64,000 bases of DNA from Bosea sp. 685 (lineage in GTDB: Bacteria; Pseudomonadota; Alphaproteobacteria; Rhizobiales; Beijerinckiaceae). This document shows, one piece after another, positions 28,320 to 37,066 of this stretch. The translations under genes and the position numbers were made by a program. Where the stretch lies: the NCBI RefSeq assembly GCF_031884435.1, contig NZ_CP134779.1:1736001-1800000 (forward strand), written 5' to 3'. Each line of letters opens with the position of its first letter. Within the stretch, counting starts at the first letter, position 1. The notes under the pieces were generated by a model, which searched no databases, was not told where the DNA came from, and was given only the letters and a program-made list of their open reading frames with translations.

Positions 28320-29330
28320 ATGACGGGCAAGGCGCCCCGCGCGGTCCGGCTGGATCCGCAACCGCTGGAGGCGGCTGGCGCCGGCACTATCCGGGACACC
28401 AATGTCGCCATCCTGCCGGAGAGCGAGCCGTTCGAGGCCGCCGAGCCGGCGGCAGTTCCCGTGGCGCGGCGGCGTTTCTCCTGGGGCGGCGTGTTCGTCG
28501 CTGGCCTGTCAGGCTTCCTGACGCTCGCGGTCGGGGTCTGGGTGGAGAACACTGTCACCGCGCTGATGACGCAGAACCCGGTGCTCGGCTATGCGGCGCT
28601 GGTTTGCGCTGGTTTCGCCGCGCTTGCGCTCCTGGTGATGCTGGCCCGCGTCCTCAGCGACATCCTGCGCGAGCGCAAAGTCGAGGCGCTGCGCCTGCGC
28701 GCAACGGCTCTTCTCGCGGGCGGCAGCACGGACGAGGCCAAGGCGATCGCCGGGGAACTCAAGGCGCTTTACGCCTCGCGCCCCGAAACGGCGAAGGGGC
28801 GTGCCGCACTCGACGAGGCGCTGCCGCAGCTCTTCGCGGCGCGAGACGTGCTCGCCATCACTGAGCGCAGCTTGATGGCGCCGCTCGACATTGCTGCCCA
28901 GGCGCAGATCGCGCAGGCCGCGCGGCGCGTCTCGCTGGTCACGGCGGTGAGCCCGCGCGCGCTGGTCGACATCGTCTTCGTGCTCGTCGCCTGCGCAAGG
29001 CTGTTGCGCGCGATCGCCGGCATTTATGCCGGCAGGCCCGGCGCGCTCGGCCTGTTGCGGCTGGCGCGGCAGGTGCTGGGCCATCTCGTCGTCACCGGTG
29101 GCATTGCAGCCGGCGATGCCGTGATCCAGCAGGTGGTGGGGCAGGGGCTCGCGGCCAGGCTCTCCGCCAAGCTGGGCGAGGGCGTGCTGAACGGGCTTTT
29201 GACCGCCCGCATCGGGCTGGCGGCATTGGCGGTCTGCCGGCCGCTGCCATTCGTCGAGGCGCGACCGCCATCCCTATCGGATGTCGCCGGCGATCTGTCG
29301 GGCTGGCGCGGTACTGGAACGCAGAGCTGA
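28320..29330 (+). CDS. ycjF: YcjF-like TIGR01620 membrane protein (UPF0283)
   Basis: 336 residues. A proline-rich N-terminal tail is followed by two membrane helices at about residues 58-76 and 84-110 (FVAGLSGFLTLAVGVWVENT, YAALVCAGFAALALLVMLAR). The C-terminal two-thirds is amphipathic with DIVFVLVACARLLRAIAGIY and GRPGALGLLRLARQVLGHLV, the YcjF/TIGR01620 signature blocks. It follows ycjX closely and is surely co-transcribed with it. The pair is thought to act in membrane-stress response, by analogy with the psp-linked genes of E. coli. The 179 bp after it, before flgE, contain a GC-rich inverted repeat (GCCCGGC...GCCGGGC near 29335-29357) that may be its terminator. Confidence 0.87.
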   Translation: MTGKAPRAVRLDPQPLEAAGAGTIRDTNVAILPESEPFEAAEPAAVPVARRRFSWGGVFVAGLSGFLTLAVGVWVENTVTALMTQNPVLGYAALVCAGFAALALLVMLARVLSDILRERKVEALRLRATALLAGGSTDEAKAIAGELKALYASRPETAKGRAALDEALPQLFAARDVLAITERSLMAPLDIAAQAQIAQAARRVSLVTAVSPRALVDIVFVLVACARLLRAIAGIYAGRPGALGLLRLARQVLGHLVVTGGIAAGDAVIQQVVGQGLAARLSAKLGEGVLNGLLTARIGLAALAVCRPLPFVEARPPSLSDVAGDLSGWRGTGTQS

Positions 29331-29509
29331 GCGCAGCCCGGCAAATTGTGCCGGGCTGCGGCGGTTTTGCCCGGTCGAAACCGCCGCGCTACGCTTTGGA
29401 AACCATCCAAGTCTTTGACAAATAAGGCCCAAACGCATGGCACAGGCCATGCAGATCAAGCCTCGATGTTGTGGGGCGCCCATCGTGCGCCAGTCGAGGT
29501 GAGGTTGCC

Positions 29510-30970
29510 ATGGGTGTTTTCAGTGCGTTGACGACGGCGGTGTCGGGTCTTCAGGCGCAGTCCTACGCGCTGGAAAACATTTCCGGCAACATCGCCAACT
29601 CGCGGACCGCTGGGTTCAAGCGCGTCGATACGACCTTCTCCGACCTGATCCCCGACTCGGCGCTGAACCGCCAGATTGCGGGTTCGGTGGCGGCCTATAG
29701 CCAGGCGACCACGACGATCCAGGGCGATCTTTCGGCGACCAAGATCGACACCAATGCGGCGATCAACGGCGACGGTTTCTTCGTCGTCGACCAGCGTCAG
29801 AGCGGGCTCGGCAGCAACACCACCTTCTCCAACTCAAACCTCTACACCCGCCGCGGCGATTTCGACTTCGACGCCAATGGCTATCTCGTCAATGGCGCCG
29901 GCTATTTCCTGAAGGGCCAGAAGATCGACACCGTCACGGGGCAAGTGATCGGCAGCGACCCCCAGGTGCTGCGCATCACGCAGGAGCAGTATCCGGCGAA
30001 GGCGACGACCTCGATCGAGTACAGCGCCAATATCCCGGCCTATCCGGCGACGACGCGCTCCGACAAAACCGTCCCGGGCTCCGAATTGCTTCAGCCGGCT
30101 GCCTCATACGCTACCGGAAAGGATCCGCATTCGACGACCTCGGGCGGCAACGGCGTCGTCACCGGCACCGACCTGACCAACTTCCTGGCCCAGTCGATCA
30201 CTGGCGGCTCGGCAACGGTCTACGATTCCCTGGGCAAGGCGACCAGCGTCGATCTGCGCTGGGCCAAGGTGTCCAATGCCACAGCGGCCGTAGCGGCCGA
30301 TCCCACCGCAATTCCTCCGATCGTAGCGTCGCCCGCCGTTCCAGATACCTGGAACCTGTTCGTGGCCGAAAACACCAGCGCCACAGGCACGACGGTGGCC
30401 TATCGCAACGCCAATGTGGACGTCACGTTCGACAGCACCGGCAAGATGACGTCGCCCGCGGGCGGCAATATCCTGCTGCCGACCATGACGATTGCCGGTA
30501 CGACGATCAGTTCGACGGCGAACCCGATCAACCTCACCACCAATGGCGGCCTCAGCCTGACGCAGAATGGCGATGTCAGCGGCGAGATCAATGCCCGCAG
30601 CATCCGCCAGGACGGCTACACCGCCGGCACGCTCGACCGTGTCTCGATCTCGGCTGCGGGGCAAGTCGTCGGCACCTTCAGCAATGGTCAGGTCAAGGCG
30701 CTGGCGCAGATTGCGACCGCCCGCTTCAACGCCGGCAATGCCCTGAAGCGGCTGGATGGCGGCGCTTTCGCGGAGACGATCGAGTCCGGCGCGCCGATTG
30801 TGGGCCTGGGTACCTCGACGCTCATCGGCGGCAATGTCGAGCAGTCCAACACCGATATTGCCGACGAATTCTCGAAGATGATCGTCACCCAGCAGGCCTA
30901 TTCGGCCAACACGAAGGTGATCACCACGGCGCAGGACATGCTGCGCGACGTGTTCGCCATCATCCGCTGA
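29510..30970 (+). CDS. flgE: Flagellar hook protein FlgE
   Basis: 486 residues, start MGVFSALTTAVSGLQ with GAGGTGAGG upstream. The N-terminal rod-hook motif (SGLQAQSYALENISGNIANS) and the C-terminal helix (NTDIADEFSKMIVTQQAYSA to TTAQDMLRDVFAII) are the paired D0 helices of the FlgE/F/G family. The variable domain between them (about residues 80-390) includes INGDGFFVVDQ and the TRRGDFDFDANGYLVNGAGY block. The protein polymerises as the hook joining rod and filament and is exported by the flagellar type III system. It heads the flgE-flgK-flgL run, with a 58-bp gap to flgK. Length is above that of enteric FlgE owing to the middle insert. Confidence 0.92.
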   Translation: MGVFSALTTAVSGLQAQSYALENISGNIANSRTAGFKRVDTTFSDLIPDSALNRQIAGSVAAYSQATTTIQGDLSATKIDTNAAINGDGFFVVDQRQSGLGSNTTFSNSNLYTRRGDFDFDANGYLVNGAGYFLKGQKIDTVTGQVIGSDPQVLRITQEQYPAKATTSIEYSANIPAYPATTRSDKTVPGSELLQPAASYATGKDPHSTTSGGNGVVTGTDLTNFLAQSITGGSATVYDSLGKATSVDLRWAKVSNATAAVAADPTAIPPIVASPAVPDTWNLFVAENTSATGTTVAYRNANVDVTFDSTGKMTSPAGGNILLPTMTIAGTTISSTANPINLTTNGGLSLTQNGDVSGEINARSIRQDGYTAGTLDRVSISAAGQVVGTFSNGQVKALAQIATARFNAGNALKRLDGGAFAETIESGAPIVGLGTSTLIGGNVEQSNTDIADEFSKMIVTQQAYSANTKVITTAQDMLRDVFAIIR

Positions 30971-31028
30971 AGTCTCGCAAGGAGTTGACGCGGCCCAGAA
31001 GGGCCGCGGGTGACGACAGGAGTTGACG

Positions 31029-32897
31029 ATGGGTCTCAGCACTTCCCTGAATACCGCGGTCGCCGGCCTCAACGCCACGCAGATCGGCATCGGCGTCGTT
31101 TCGCAAAACGTCTCCAATGCCGGTACGGCGGGCTATGTCCGTCGCCAGGTCTCGACCACGGACACGCTGGGCGGCAATACAGTCAGCACCGGCAGCACCG
31201 CGGTTCAGCGTCTGCTCGATGTCATCGTCCAGCGCCAGCTCTGGCAATCGACCTCCGGCGCTGCCTATACCTCGACGCGCTCCAATGCGCTGTCGAACCT
31301 CGACCAGCTCTTCGGCGCGCCAGGCAGCACGACGGCGCTGGATTCGATCTACAGCAATTTCACCAGCTCGCTGCAGTCCCTGCAGAACGATCCGTCGTCC
31401 TACAGCCTGCGCACCGGTGTTCTCGACGCCGCCACCCAGCTCGCCGGCCAGTTGAACACGCTCTCCGACGGCGTGCAGAATCTGCGGGCGCAGGCCGAGG
31501 CCGGGATCGCCGACGGCGTCACCAAGGTCAACTCGCTGCTGAATTCGCTGACCTCGATCAACGCCAGCATCGTCGGCAAGCCGAATGATACGGGTACGGC
31601 CGATCTCAAGGATCAGCGCGACCGGGTCGTCGCCGAGCTTTCTCAGTATGTGGACATCAAGACCAGCGAAGACGCGCAAGGGTCGCTGAGCATTTCGACC
31701 AGCTCGGGCACGCAGCTCTTCGATGGTCGCCCGTCGGTGAGCTTCTCCTTCGACGAGCACCAGGGAATAAGCGCGGGATCGCAGTGGAGCTCGGACCCGA
31801 CGAAGCGCGGCGTCGGCACCATCACGATGACCGACAGCTCGGGTAATTCCCGGGATGCGATCGCCAACGGCACGTTCCGCTCCGGCGAGATCGGGGCCAA
31901 TATCGAGTTGCGCGACAAGACCCTGGTCCAGGCCCAGGCGCAGCTCGATGAGGTCGCCGCGCAGATGTCGAGCGCGCTGTCGGACCGCGAGGTCAAGGGC
32001 ACGGCCGCGACCTCGGGCGCCGCGACCGGCTTCGATGTCGACCTTACCGGGCTGCAATCGGGCAACACGGTCACGCTCGACTATCAGGTCCCGCCGAGCA
32101 CGCAGACGCAGCGCTTCACCTTCGTGCGGGTCGATTCCGCCTCTTCGCTGCCCCTGCCGGCTTCCGCCAGCGGGGACTCCAACAACCGCGTCGTCGGCAT
32201 CGATTTCTCCGGCGGCACGGCCTCAGTCGCGGCCCAGATCCAGGCCGCCGTGGGCACGAACTTCACGGTGTCGGGCTCGGGCTCGACGCTCACCATCCTC
32301 GATGACGGCGCGGCCGGCACGCGAAATGTCCTCGGCGTGACCGCACGGCCGACCAATTCGGTGCTGTCCTCGGCGGGCGGCGCGGCGGAGCTGCCCTTCT
32401 TCGTCGATGGCGGTCGCAGCAACGCGGCCTATACCGGCTCTTATGACAACGGCTCTCAGATCGTCGGCTATGCCGGCCGGATCGTGGTCAACCCTGCGCT
32501 GATCGCCAACCGCGCCAACCTCGTCACCTACGACACCTCGACCGCGGCGGGCGATACGACGCGGCCGCAGCTCATGCTGCAGCGACTGACGCAGAGCCAG
32601 CGCGCCTTCACCAATGCAACGGGCTTCGACGGCTCGACCGCGACCTCCAGCCAGACCATCACCTCCTTCGTCCAGCGCGTGGTCAGCTCCACCGGCCAGG
32701 CGGCGGACACGGCCAAGCGCCTCGACCAGGGGCAGCAGGTGGCGCTGGCTTCGGTGCAGAGCCGCTTCCAGGCCACCTCCCAGGTCAGCGTCGACCAGGA
32801 GATGTCGACGCTGATCGAACTCCAGACCGCTTACGCCGCCAATGCGCGCATCATCTCGACCATCAAGGAGATGATGGACGTGCTGCTGAGAGTGTGA
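31029..32897 (+). CDS. flgK: Flagellar hook-associated protein 1 (FlgK)
   Basis: 622 residues, start MGLSTSLNTAVAGLNATQIG with AGGAG upstream. The N-terminus carries the rod/hook motif (VVSQNVSNAGTAGYVRRQVS) and a coiled segment through LGNLQNDPSSYSLRTGVLDA-like sequence. The C-terminal helix (QVSVDQEMSTLIELQTAYAA to IISTIKEMMDVLLRV) is the FlgK signature end. FlgK is the first junction protein between hook and filament. The middle part (about 330-480) is a low-identity beta domain rich in Ser, Thr and Gly. The stop is 11 bp before flgL; both depend on a FlgN-type export chaperone, and a candidate lies at 39265-39753. Confidence 0.92.
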   Translation: MGLSTSLNTAVAGLNATQIGIGVVSQNVSNAGTAGYVRRQVSTTDTLGGNTVSTGSTAVQRLLDVIVQRQLWQSTSGAAYTSTRSNALSNLDQLFGAPGSTTALDSIYSNFTSSLQSLQNDPSSYSLRTGVLDAATQLAGQLNTLSDGVQNLRAQAEAGIADGVTKVNSLLNSLTSINASIVGKPNDTGTADLKDQRDRVVAELSQYVDIKTSEDAQGSLSISTSSGTQLFDGRPSVSFSFDEHQGISAGSQWSSDPTKRGVGTITMTDSSGNSRDAIANGTFRSGEIGANIELRDKTLVQAQAQLDEVAAQMSSALSDREVKGTAATSGAATGFDVDLTGLQSGNTVTLDYQVPPSTQTQRFTFVRVDSASSLPLPASASGDSNNRVVGIDFSGGTASVAAQIQAAVGTNFTVSGSGSTLTILDDGAAGTRNVLGVTARPTNSVLSSAGGAAELPFFVDGGRSNAAYTGSYDNGSQIVGYAGRIVVNPALIANRANLVTYDTSTAAGDTTRPQLMLQRLTQSQRAFTNATGFDGSTATSSQTITSFVQRVVSSTGQAADTAKRLDQGQQVALASVQSRFQATSQVSVDQEMSTLIELQTAYAANARIISTIKEMMDVLLRV

Positions 32898-32908
32898 GGA
32901 CCTAGACG

Positions 32909-34426
32909 ATGACCATCACCTCCTATGGCACAGGCGCCTACCGTTCGGCCAAGCCGAACGAATTCGTCGCGACCCGCAGCCAGTTCGACGATCTGCAGCG
33001 CCAGCTCACGACGCAGAAGCGCAGCGAGACCTATGGCGATCTCGGCATCGCACGCGGCACCAGCCTCGATCTCAACTCCAAGATTTCGGCGATCGATTCC
33101 TGGCAATCAGGCATCCAGCTCGCCACCGTCAATCTCAACCTCCAGACGCAGGCCGTCCAGAATTTCGCGACGATGACCAGCGAGACCAAGAACGACGTGC
33201 GCTCGAACAGCTATGTCGCGAGCGCCAGCGGCCGTTCGGCGCCGCAGGTCCTGGCCGAGGAAAAGTTCAAGCAGACGCTCGATCTGCTCAACACCAATGT
33301 GAACGGACGCTACCTGTTCTCCGGCCGGACCTCGGACGTCCAGCCGACAGTGAGCTATTCCGAAATGATGGATGGCGACGGGGCAGGGCGCGCCGGGCTG
33401 AAGCAGCTGGTCTCGGAGCGCAAGGCGGCCGATCTCGGCACCACGGGCCTCGGACGCCTGACGGCGGCGGGCGCGGGTACGACGGCGACGATCGCCGAGG
33501 AAAATCCGGCCCAGCCCTATGGCTTCAAGCTCGCCGGCACTTCGACGGATTCGGCTGCGCTGGTCCCCACCTATAATGCGGGCCCGCCGGCGGATATCGG
33601 CGTCAATGTCGTCGGCCAGCCTCTGCCGGGCGAGAGCCTGCACATCAAGCTCAACCTGCCCGACGGCACGCAGCAGGATGTGGTCCTGACGGCGCGCGCT
33701 ACGGGAACGACCGGCAATGCCAATGATAGCTTCGAGATCGGCGCTGATGCGAATGCGACGGCTGCCAATCTGCGCGCTTCGATCACCGCCGCGCTGGGCA
33801 CGCAAGCTGCGACGACGCTGTCGGCGGCCTCGACGATGGTCGCGGCCAAGAACTTTTTCGATGGCAGCGTCACCAATCCGCCATTGCGCGTGCCGGGCCC
33901 GCCCTTCGACACCGCGACCGGCGCTCCGGCGCCTGGGACCGCGGCGAACACCGTGATCTGGTATCAAGGCGATGACGGCACGGACCCCGCCCGCAGCACC
34001 GCGACGGTGCAGGTCGACAAGAACCAGGTCGTGGGCACTGGTGCGCGCGCCAATGAGGAGGCCTTCCGCGTCGGCCTTGCCCAGTTCGCCGCACTCGCGA
34101 TCGAGACATTCCCCGCGACCGACACCAATTCGCAGGCGCGCTATGAGGCGCTGACTGAACGGGCGAGCAACAATCTCGGTTTTGGTGGCAGCGTGCAGAA
34201 GCCGGCCGAGATCATCACCGAACTGGGCACGGCGCAGAGTTCGCTGGCGGCGGCGAAGGACCGCAACGACACCACGAAGAACTACCTGACGACGGCTGTT
34301 TCGGGCGTCGAGAACGTCACGACCGAAGAGGTCGCCACGCAGATCCTGGCGCTGCAGAACCAATTGCAGGCGAGCTATCAGGTGACCTCGATCCTGTCGA
34401 AGCTCTCGCTGACGAACTACCTCTGA
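32909..34426 (+). CDS. flgL: Flagellar hook-associated protein 3 (FlgL), flagellin-like
   Basis: 505 residues. The N-terminal helical region (YGTGAYRSAKPNEFVATRSQ, DLQRQLTTQKRSETYGDLGI, then a NLNLQTQAVQNFATMTSETK coiled coil and LLNTNVNGRYLFSGRTSDVQ) is characteristic of FlgL in Hyphomicrobiales. The C-terminal end (LGTAQSSLAAAKDRNDTTKN to ALQNQLQASYQVTSILSKLS) resembles flagellin D0. It is the second junction protein between hook and filament. It ends the flgE-flgK-flgL unit; a family C repeat and a bidirectional terminator follow. Confidence 0.9.
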   Translation: MTITSYGTGAYRSAKPNEFVATRSQFDDLQRQLTTQKRSETYGDLGIARGTSLDLNSKISAIDSWQSGIQLATVNLNLQTQAVQNFATMTSETKNDVRSNSYVASASGRSAPQVLAEEKFKQTLDLLNTNVNGRYLFSGRTSDVQPTVSYSEMMDGDGAGRAGLKQLVSERKAADLGTTGLGRLTAAGAGTTATIAEENPAQPYGFKLAGTSTDSAALVPTYNAGPPADIGVNVVGQPLPGESLHIKLNLPDGTQQDVVLTARATGTTGNANDSFEIGADANATAANLRASITAALGTQAATTLSAASTMVAAKNFFDGSVTNPPLRVPGPPFDTATGAPAPGTAANTVIWYQGDDGTDPARSTATVQVDKNQVVGTGARANEEAFRVGLAQFAALAIETFPATDTNSQARYEALTERASNNLGFGGSVQKPAEIITELGTAQSSLAAAKDRNDTTKNYLTTAVSGVENVTTEEVATQILALQNQLQASYQVTSILSKLSLTNYL

Positions 34427-34461
34427 GCCAAAGCAGGTCCGTCTAGTGCTCGGAACCTCAG

Positions 34462-34566
34462 CGTCATCCTGGACAAGCCGCGAAGCGGCGCAGATCCGGG
34501 ATCCATCGTAGAACGCATCGCCCTCCGATGGATCCCGGGACGACCTTCGGTCGCCCAGGATGACGG
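34462..34566. repeat. Dispersed repeat family C copy 2
   Basis: A 105-bp palindromic element with outer arms GTCATCCTGG and CCAGGATGAC and inner arms GGATCCATCG and CGATGGATCC. It is the same family as 13929-14036 but in the opposite orientation: the GACAAGC-GCGAAGC side is on the left here and on the right there. It lies between the convergent flgL and flaF. Confidence 0.82.
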
Positions 34567-34614
34567 GCGTGGTTCTGAGCAAAGACGGCATGCTCTCAAG
34601 AGCGACGGCACAAA

Positions 34615-34660
34615 ACGAAGCGGGCGTCGCCTTCGTAAAGGCGACGCCCGTTTTGTTTTC
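34615..34660. terminator. Bidirectional intrinsic terminator between flgL and flaF
   Basis: A perfect 13-bp stem CGGGCGTCGCCTT / AAGGCGACGCCCG with loop CGTA at 34621-34650, followed by TTTTGTTTTC on the plus strand and preceded by CAAAACGAAG, which gives a T-rich tail on the minus strand. It can end flgL and the flbT-flaF transcript. Confidence 0.85.
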
Positions 34661-34690
34661 TGCGATGTGGAGAAGACCTGAGGAGCCGCC

Positions 34691-35062
34691 TCAGCGGCCG
34701 CGCAGGCCCGCGGCGATGTCGCGATTGATGTTGATCAGCACGGTGACGGCTTCAGGCGCAGGTGCAGCCGCGATCCTGAAAGTCTGGTTGAAGATGAAAT
34801 TCGCCAGGGCGAGGATGTTCTGCTTGATGCCGACGGGCAGCGGGTTGTCCTCGGCGATCACGGCCGAGACCAGCAGGGTCCAGAGCTTGCGATTATAGTG
34901 CAGCGCCTCGTCGAGATCGCGCGCGCGCTCTGTCCAATCGTCGGCGATCGACTGGAGCCGCATGGCGGCCTTGATCAGCAGGGAGGCTTCGAGTTCGCGA
35001 GGAGAGACGGTGGCTTGAGCCGTCTTGGCGGCGGAGGCGTACGCGTTAAACCCGTGTTGCAT
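34691..35062 (-). CDS. flaF: Flagellar biosynthesis regulator FlaF
   Basis: 123 residues, start MQHGFNAYASAAKTAQ. Conserved FlaF blocks: SPRELEASLLIKAAMRLQSI, LDEALHYNRKLWTLLVSAVI, PLPVGIKQNILALANFIFNQ. In Caulobacter and Brucella relatives FlaF is needed for flagellin synthesis and secretion and opposes FlbT. The gene starts inside the 3' end of flbT (17-bp overlap), so the two are translationally coupled. It is the last gene on this minus-strand unit before the flgL/flaF terminator. Confidence 0.92.
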   Translation of the reverse strand: MQHGFNAYASAAKTAQATVSPRELEASLLIKAAMRLQSIADDWTERARDLDEALHYNRKLWTLLVSAVIAEDNPLPVGIKQNILALANFIFNQTFRIAAAPAPEAVTVLININRDIAAGLRGR

Positions 35063-35438
35063 TCTCGATGAGTTCCGCTTCGTAGGCGATCAGCTTTTTC
35101 GCTGCCTTCAGGGCTTTGTACAGATCGCCGCTTAAGATGCGGTTATTGATCTCATGAATATGCGGCAGAGAACTTGGCGCGGCCTGGACGAAATCGCGTA
35201 CCAGCTCGAAATAGATGTCGTGCTCGCGCGTCGGATCCTGCGCGAGATACATCAGCTGGATGGCGAGGTAGATCTTCTTGGCCGGCGTATCGGCGCTGGC
35301 CGCGGTGAGAATGTCCTTCTCGCGCAGGATCGGCGCGTCGCCATCGATGAAGAAGCGCGTGCGCTGCTCGTCATTGCGGATCACCACCTGGCCGATGATG
35401 ATGCGCTCATTGGGCTTGAGTTCGACCTTGAGGGCCAT
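35046..35438 (-). CDS. flbT: Flagellin translation repressor FlbT
   Basis: 130 residues, start MALKVELKPNERIIIGQVVI at 35438; the open frame extends further 5' into flagellin sequence without family similarity. FVIDGDAPILRE-like, KKIYLAIQLMYLAQDPTREH and IHEINNRILSGDLYKALKAA are FlbT signatures. FlbT binds flagellin mRNA leaders and represses or modulates their translation until the hook is complete. It follows the first flagellin gene by 49 bp and overlaps flaF by 17 bp. No separate promoter is evident, so it may be read through from the flagellin gene. Confidence 0.92.
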   Translation of the reverse strand: MALKVELKPNERIIIGQVVIRNDEQRTRFFIDGDAPILREKDILTAASADTPAKKIYLAIQLMYLAQDPTREHDIYFELVRDFVQAAPSSLPHIHEINNRILSGDLYKALKAAKKLIAYEAELIENATRV

Positions 35439-35487
35439 AGCTGTCCTGCCGTCTGGCTGCGGGAAGGGCGGTCGGGCGGCCGGGCTC

Positions 35488-36834
35488 TTACTGGAAGAGC
35501 CGCAGCACGCCCTGGTCGGCCTGGTTGGCGAGCGAGAGCGCCGTCTGCGAGAGCTGCTGGCGCGTGTTGAGCGCAAGCAGGCTGGCGCCTTCGGCGTTCG
35601 AGTCGGCTGCGACGAGGTTGTCGGCGCCGGTCGTCAGCGTGTTGGCCAGGTTCTTGGTGAAGTCCTGCCGGGTCTGGACGACGGAGAGGTTTGAGCCGAG
35701 CGTCGAGGAGGTCGAGCGCAGCGAGGTCAGGGCGCCGGTCAGCACGTCGGCGATATTGTTGAGGTCGGTATCGTCCTGAATATTGAACTGGCCAGTCGTG
35801 GCCGTGCCGCTGACGGCCTGGCTGATGCCAAGATTGGCTGCGGTGATCGTCTGGCCCTGAACGTCGAGCTTGGCCTGGTTGGTGCCGGTCTTCTCGTTGA
35901 AGATGATCGAGAGCTTGTCGCCGGAGAGCAGATTCTTGCCGTTGAACCCGGCGTCCCTGGCCAATTGATCGATTTGCGAGGTCAGGTCATTGAACTGGTT
36001 GATCAGGTTCGAGCGAACAGTCGAGTTGCCCGTCGCCGAAAGGCCGGTGGTCGCGTCGGCGGCCGCAAAACCGAGCAAGCCGTTCTGGCCGCCGGCTTGT
36101 GCGTCCGTCAGAGCGGCGCCAGCATTGGCGCCGGCGCCAATGCCGATCTTCAAGGTGCTGGAGCCGGCGCCGGTGACGTTGAGCTTGCCGGAATCGTCGA
36201 TCGACGCCGTCGCGATGCCGGATTTGTTGATCTCGTTGACGAGGTCGCGGACCGTTGCGGTTGGACCAAGTGACGTGGAGGTGAAGGTCGTGTTGCCGGC
36301 TGTGATCGTCAGGGCAAGGTTGGTCGTGGTGTTGACGATGCCGACGTTGCCGTTGGCCGTCGAACCTGCCGGCAAGGTTCCGCTGCCGACGGCCGCGTTG
36401 TTGGTTCCCGTGGCGTCGTTGTCGACCAATGCCTTGTCGAGCGTGACATCCTTGAGGCTCTTGTTCGTGGCGACTGTTTCAGCTGTCGTTGCCAGGGCCG
36501 TTCCGACCTTGGTCGGGCGGTTGGCAGCGGCGTCGGCCTGAGCTTGCTTGATGGTGGACTGGAGCTGCTGGACCAGTTTGGCAATCGCGTCCACGCCCTG
36601 AGAGGCCGCTGTAATCGTCTGGATGCCGTTGGAAATGCCGTCCAGCAGGCCCGTCAACGCGCTGGAGCGATCGCTCAGGCCTAGTGAGGTGAAGTAGTTG
36701 ACCGGGTTGTCGATGGCCGAGTTGACCTTTTTGCCCGTGGAGAGCCGGTTCTGGATCACGGACTGCTGATCGCGGGTCTGCTGAAGGGTCAGAAGATTCT
36801 GCCTGACGCCACTGGTGAGAATCGTATTGGCCAT
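35488..36834 (-). CDS. Flagellin (paralogue 1)
   Basis: 448 residues. The N-terminal D0/D1 helices read SVIQNRLSTGKKVNSAIDNP and GISNGIQTITAASQGVDAIA; the C-terminal ones are TSSTLGSNLSVVQTRQDFTK and LALNTRQQLSQTALSLANQA. The middle (about residues 130-290) contains VRDLVNEINKSGIATASIDD, a beta domain shared with paralogue 2. It forms the filament after secretion and lacks a signal peptide as expected. The AT-rich leader between the two flagellin genes (36880-36925) is a likely promoter and FlbT target region; the exact sigma-28 site was not resolved. flbT and flaF lie downstream. Confidence 0.93.
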   Translation of the reverse strand: MANTILTSGVRQNLLTLQQTRDQQSVIQNRLSTGKKVNSAIDNPVNYFTSLGLSDRSSALTGLLDGISNGIQTITAASQGVDAIAKLVQQLQSTIKQAQADAAANRPTKVGTALATTAETVATNKSLKDVTLDKALVDNDATGTNNAAVGSGTLPAGSTANGNVGIVNTTTNLALTITAGNTTFTSTSLGPTATVRDLVNEINKSGIATASIDDSGKLNVTGAGSSTLKIGIGAGANAGAALTDAQAGGQNGLLGFAAADATTGLSATGNSTVRSNLINQFNDLTSQIDQLARDAGFNGKNLLSGDKLSIIFNEKTGTNQAKLDVQGQTITAANLGISQAVSGTATTGQFNIQDDTDLNNIADVLTGALTSLRSTSSTLGSNLSVVQTRQDFTKNLANTLTTGADNLVAADSNAEGASLLALNTRQQLSQTALSLANQADQGVLRLFQ

Positions 36835-36982
36835 CGTTCGGTCCCCTACAGCGCGATTCAGCGCTTGCGCGGTTTGCTCTGACCGAAAAATGCTTTGTTA
36901 AGGATAATAAAACGTTAAGAGCGCGGTGTTTCCGGCGTTTCTCGTTCGCTTTGATCGCGGTCTGCGTTTCGAGGGGAGAAAT

Positions 36983-37015
36983 GAAAAAGGCGGCGGAGCT
37001 TTCGCTCCGCCGCCT
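36983..37015 (-). terminator. Intrinsic terminator of flagellin paralogue 2
   Basis: A perfect 12-bp stem AGGCGGCGGAGC / GCTCCGCCGCCT with a 4-base loop. On the minus strand it is followed by TTTTTC, 50 bp after the stop of the second flagellin gene. This separates the two flagellin transcripts. Confidence 0.85.
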
Positions 37016-37066
37016 CTTGTCTTCGGCCCACATTCTGTGGGCAAGCCCGCTTCTGCGGACGAAGGA

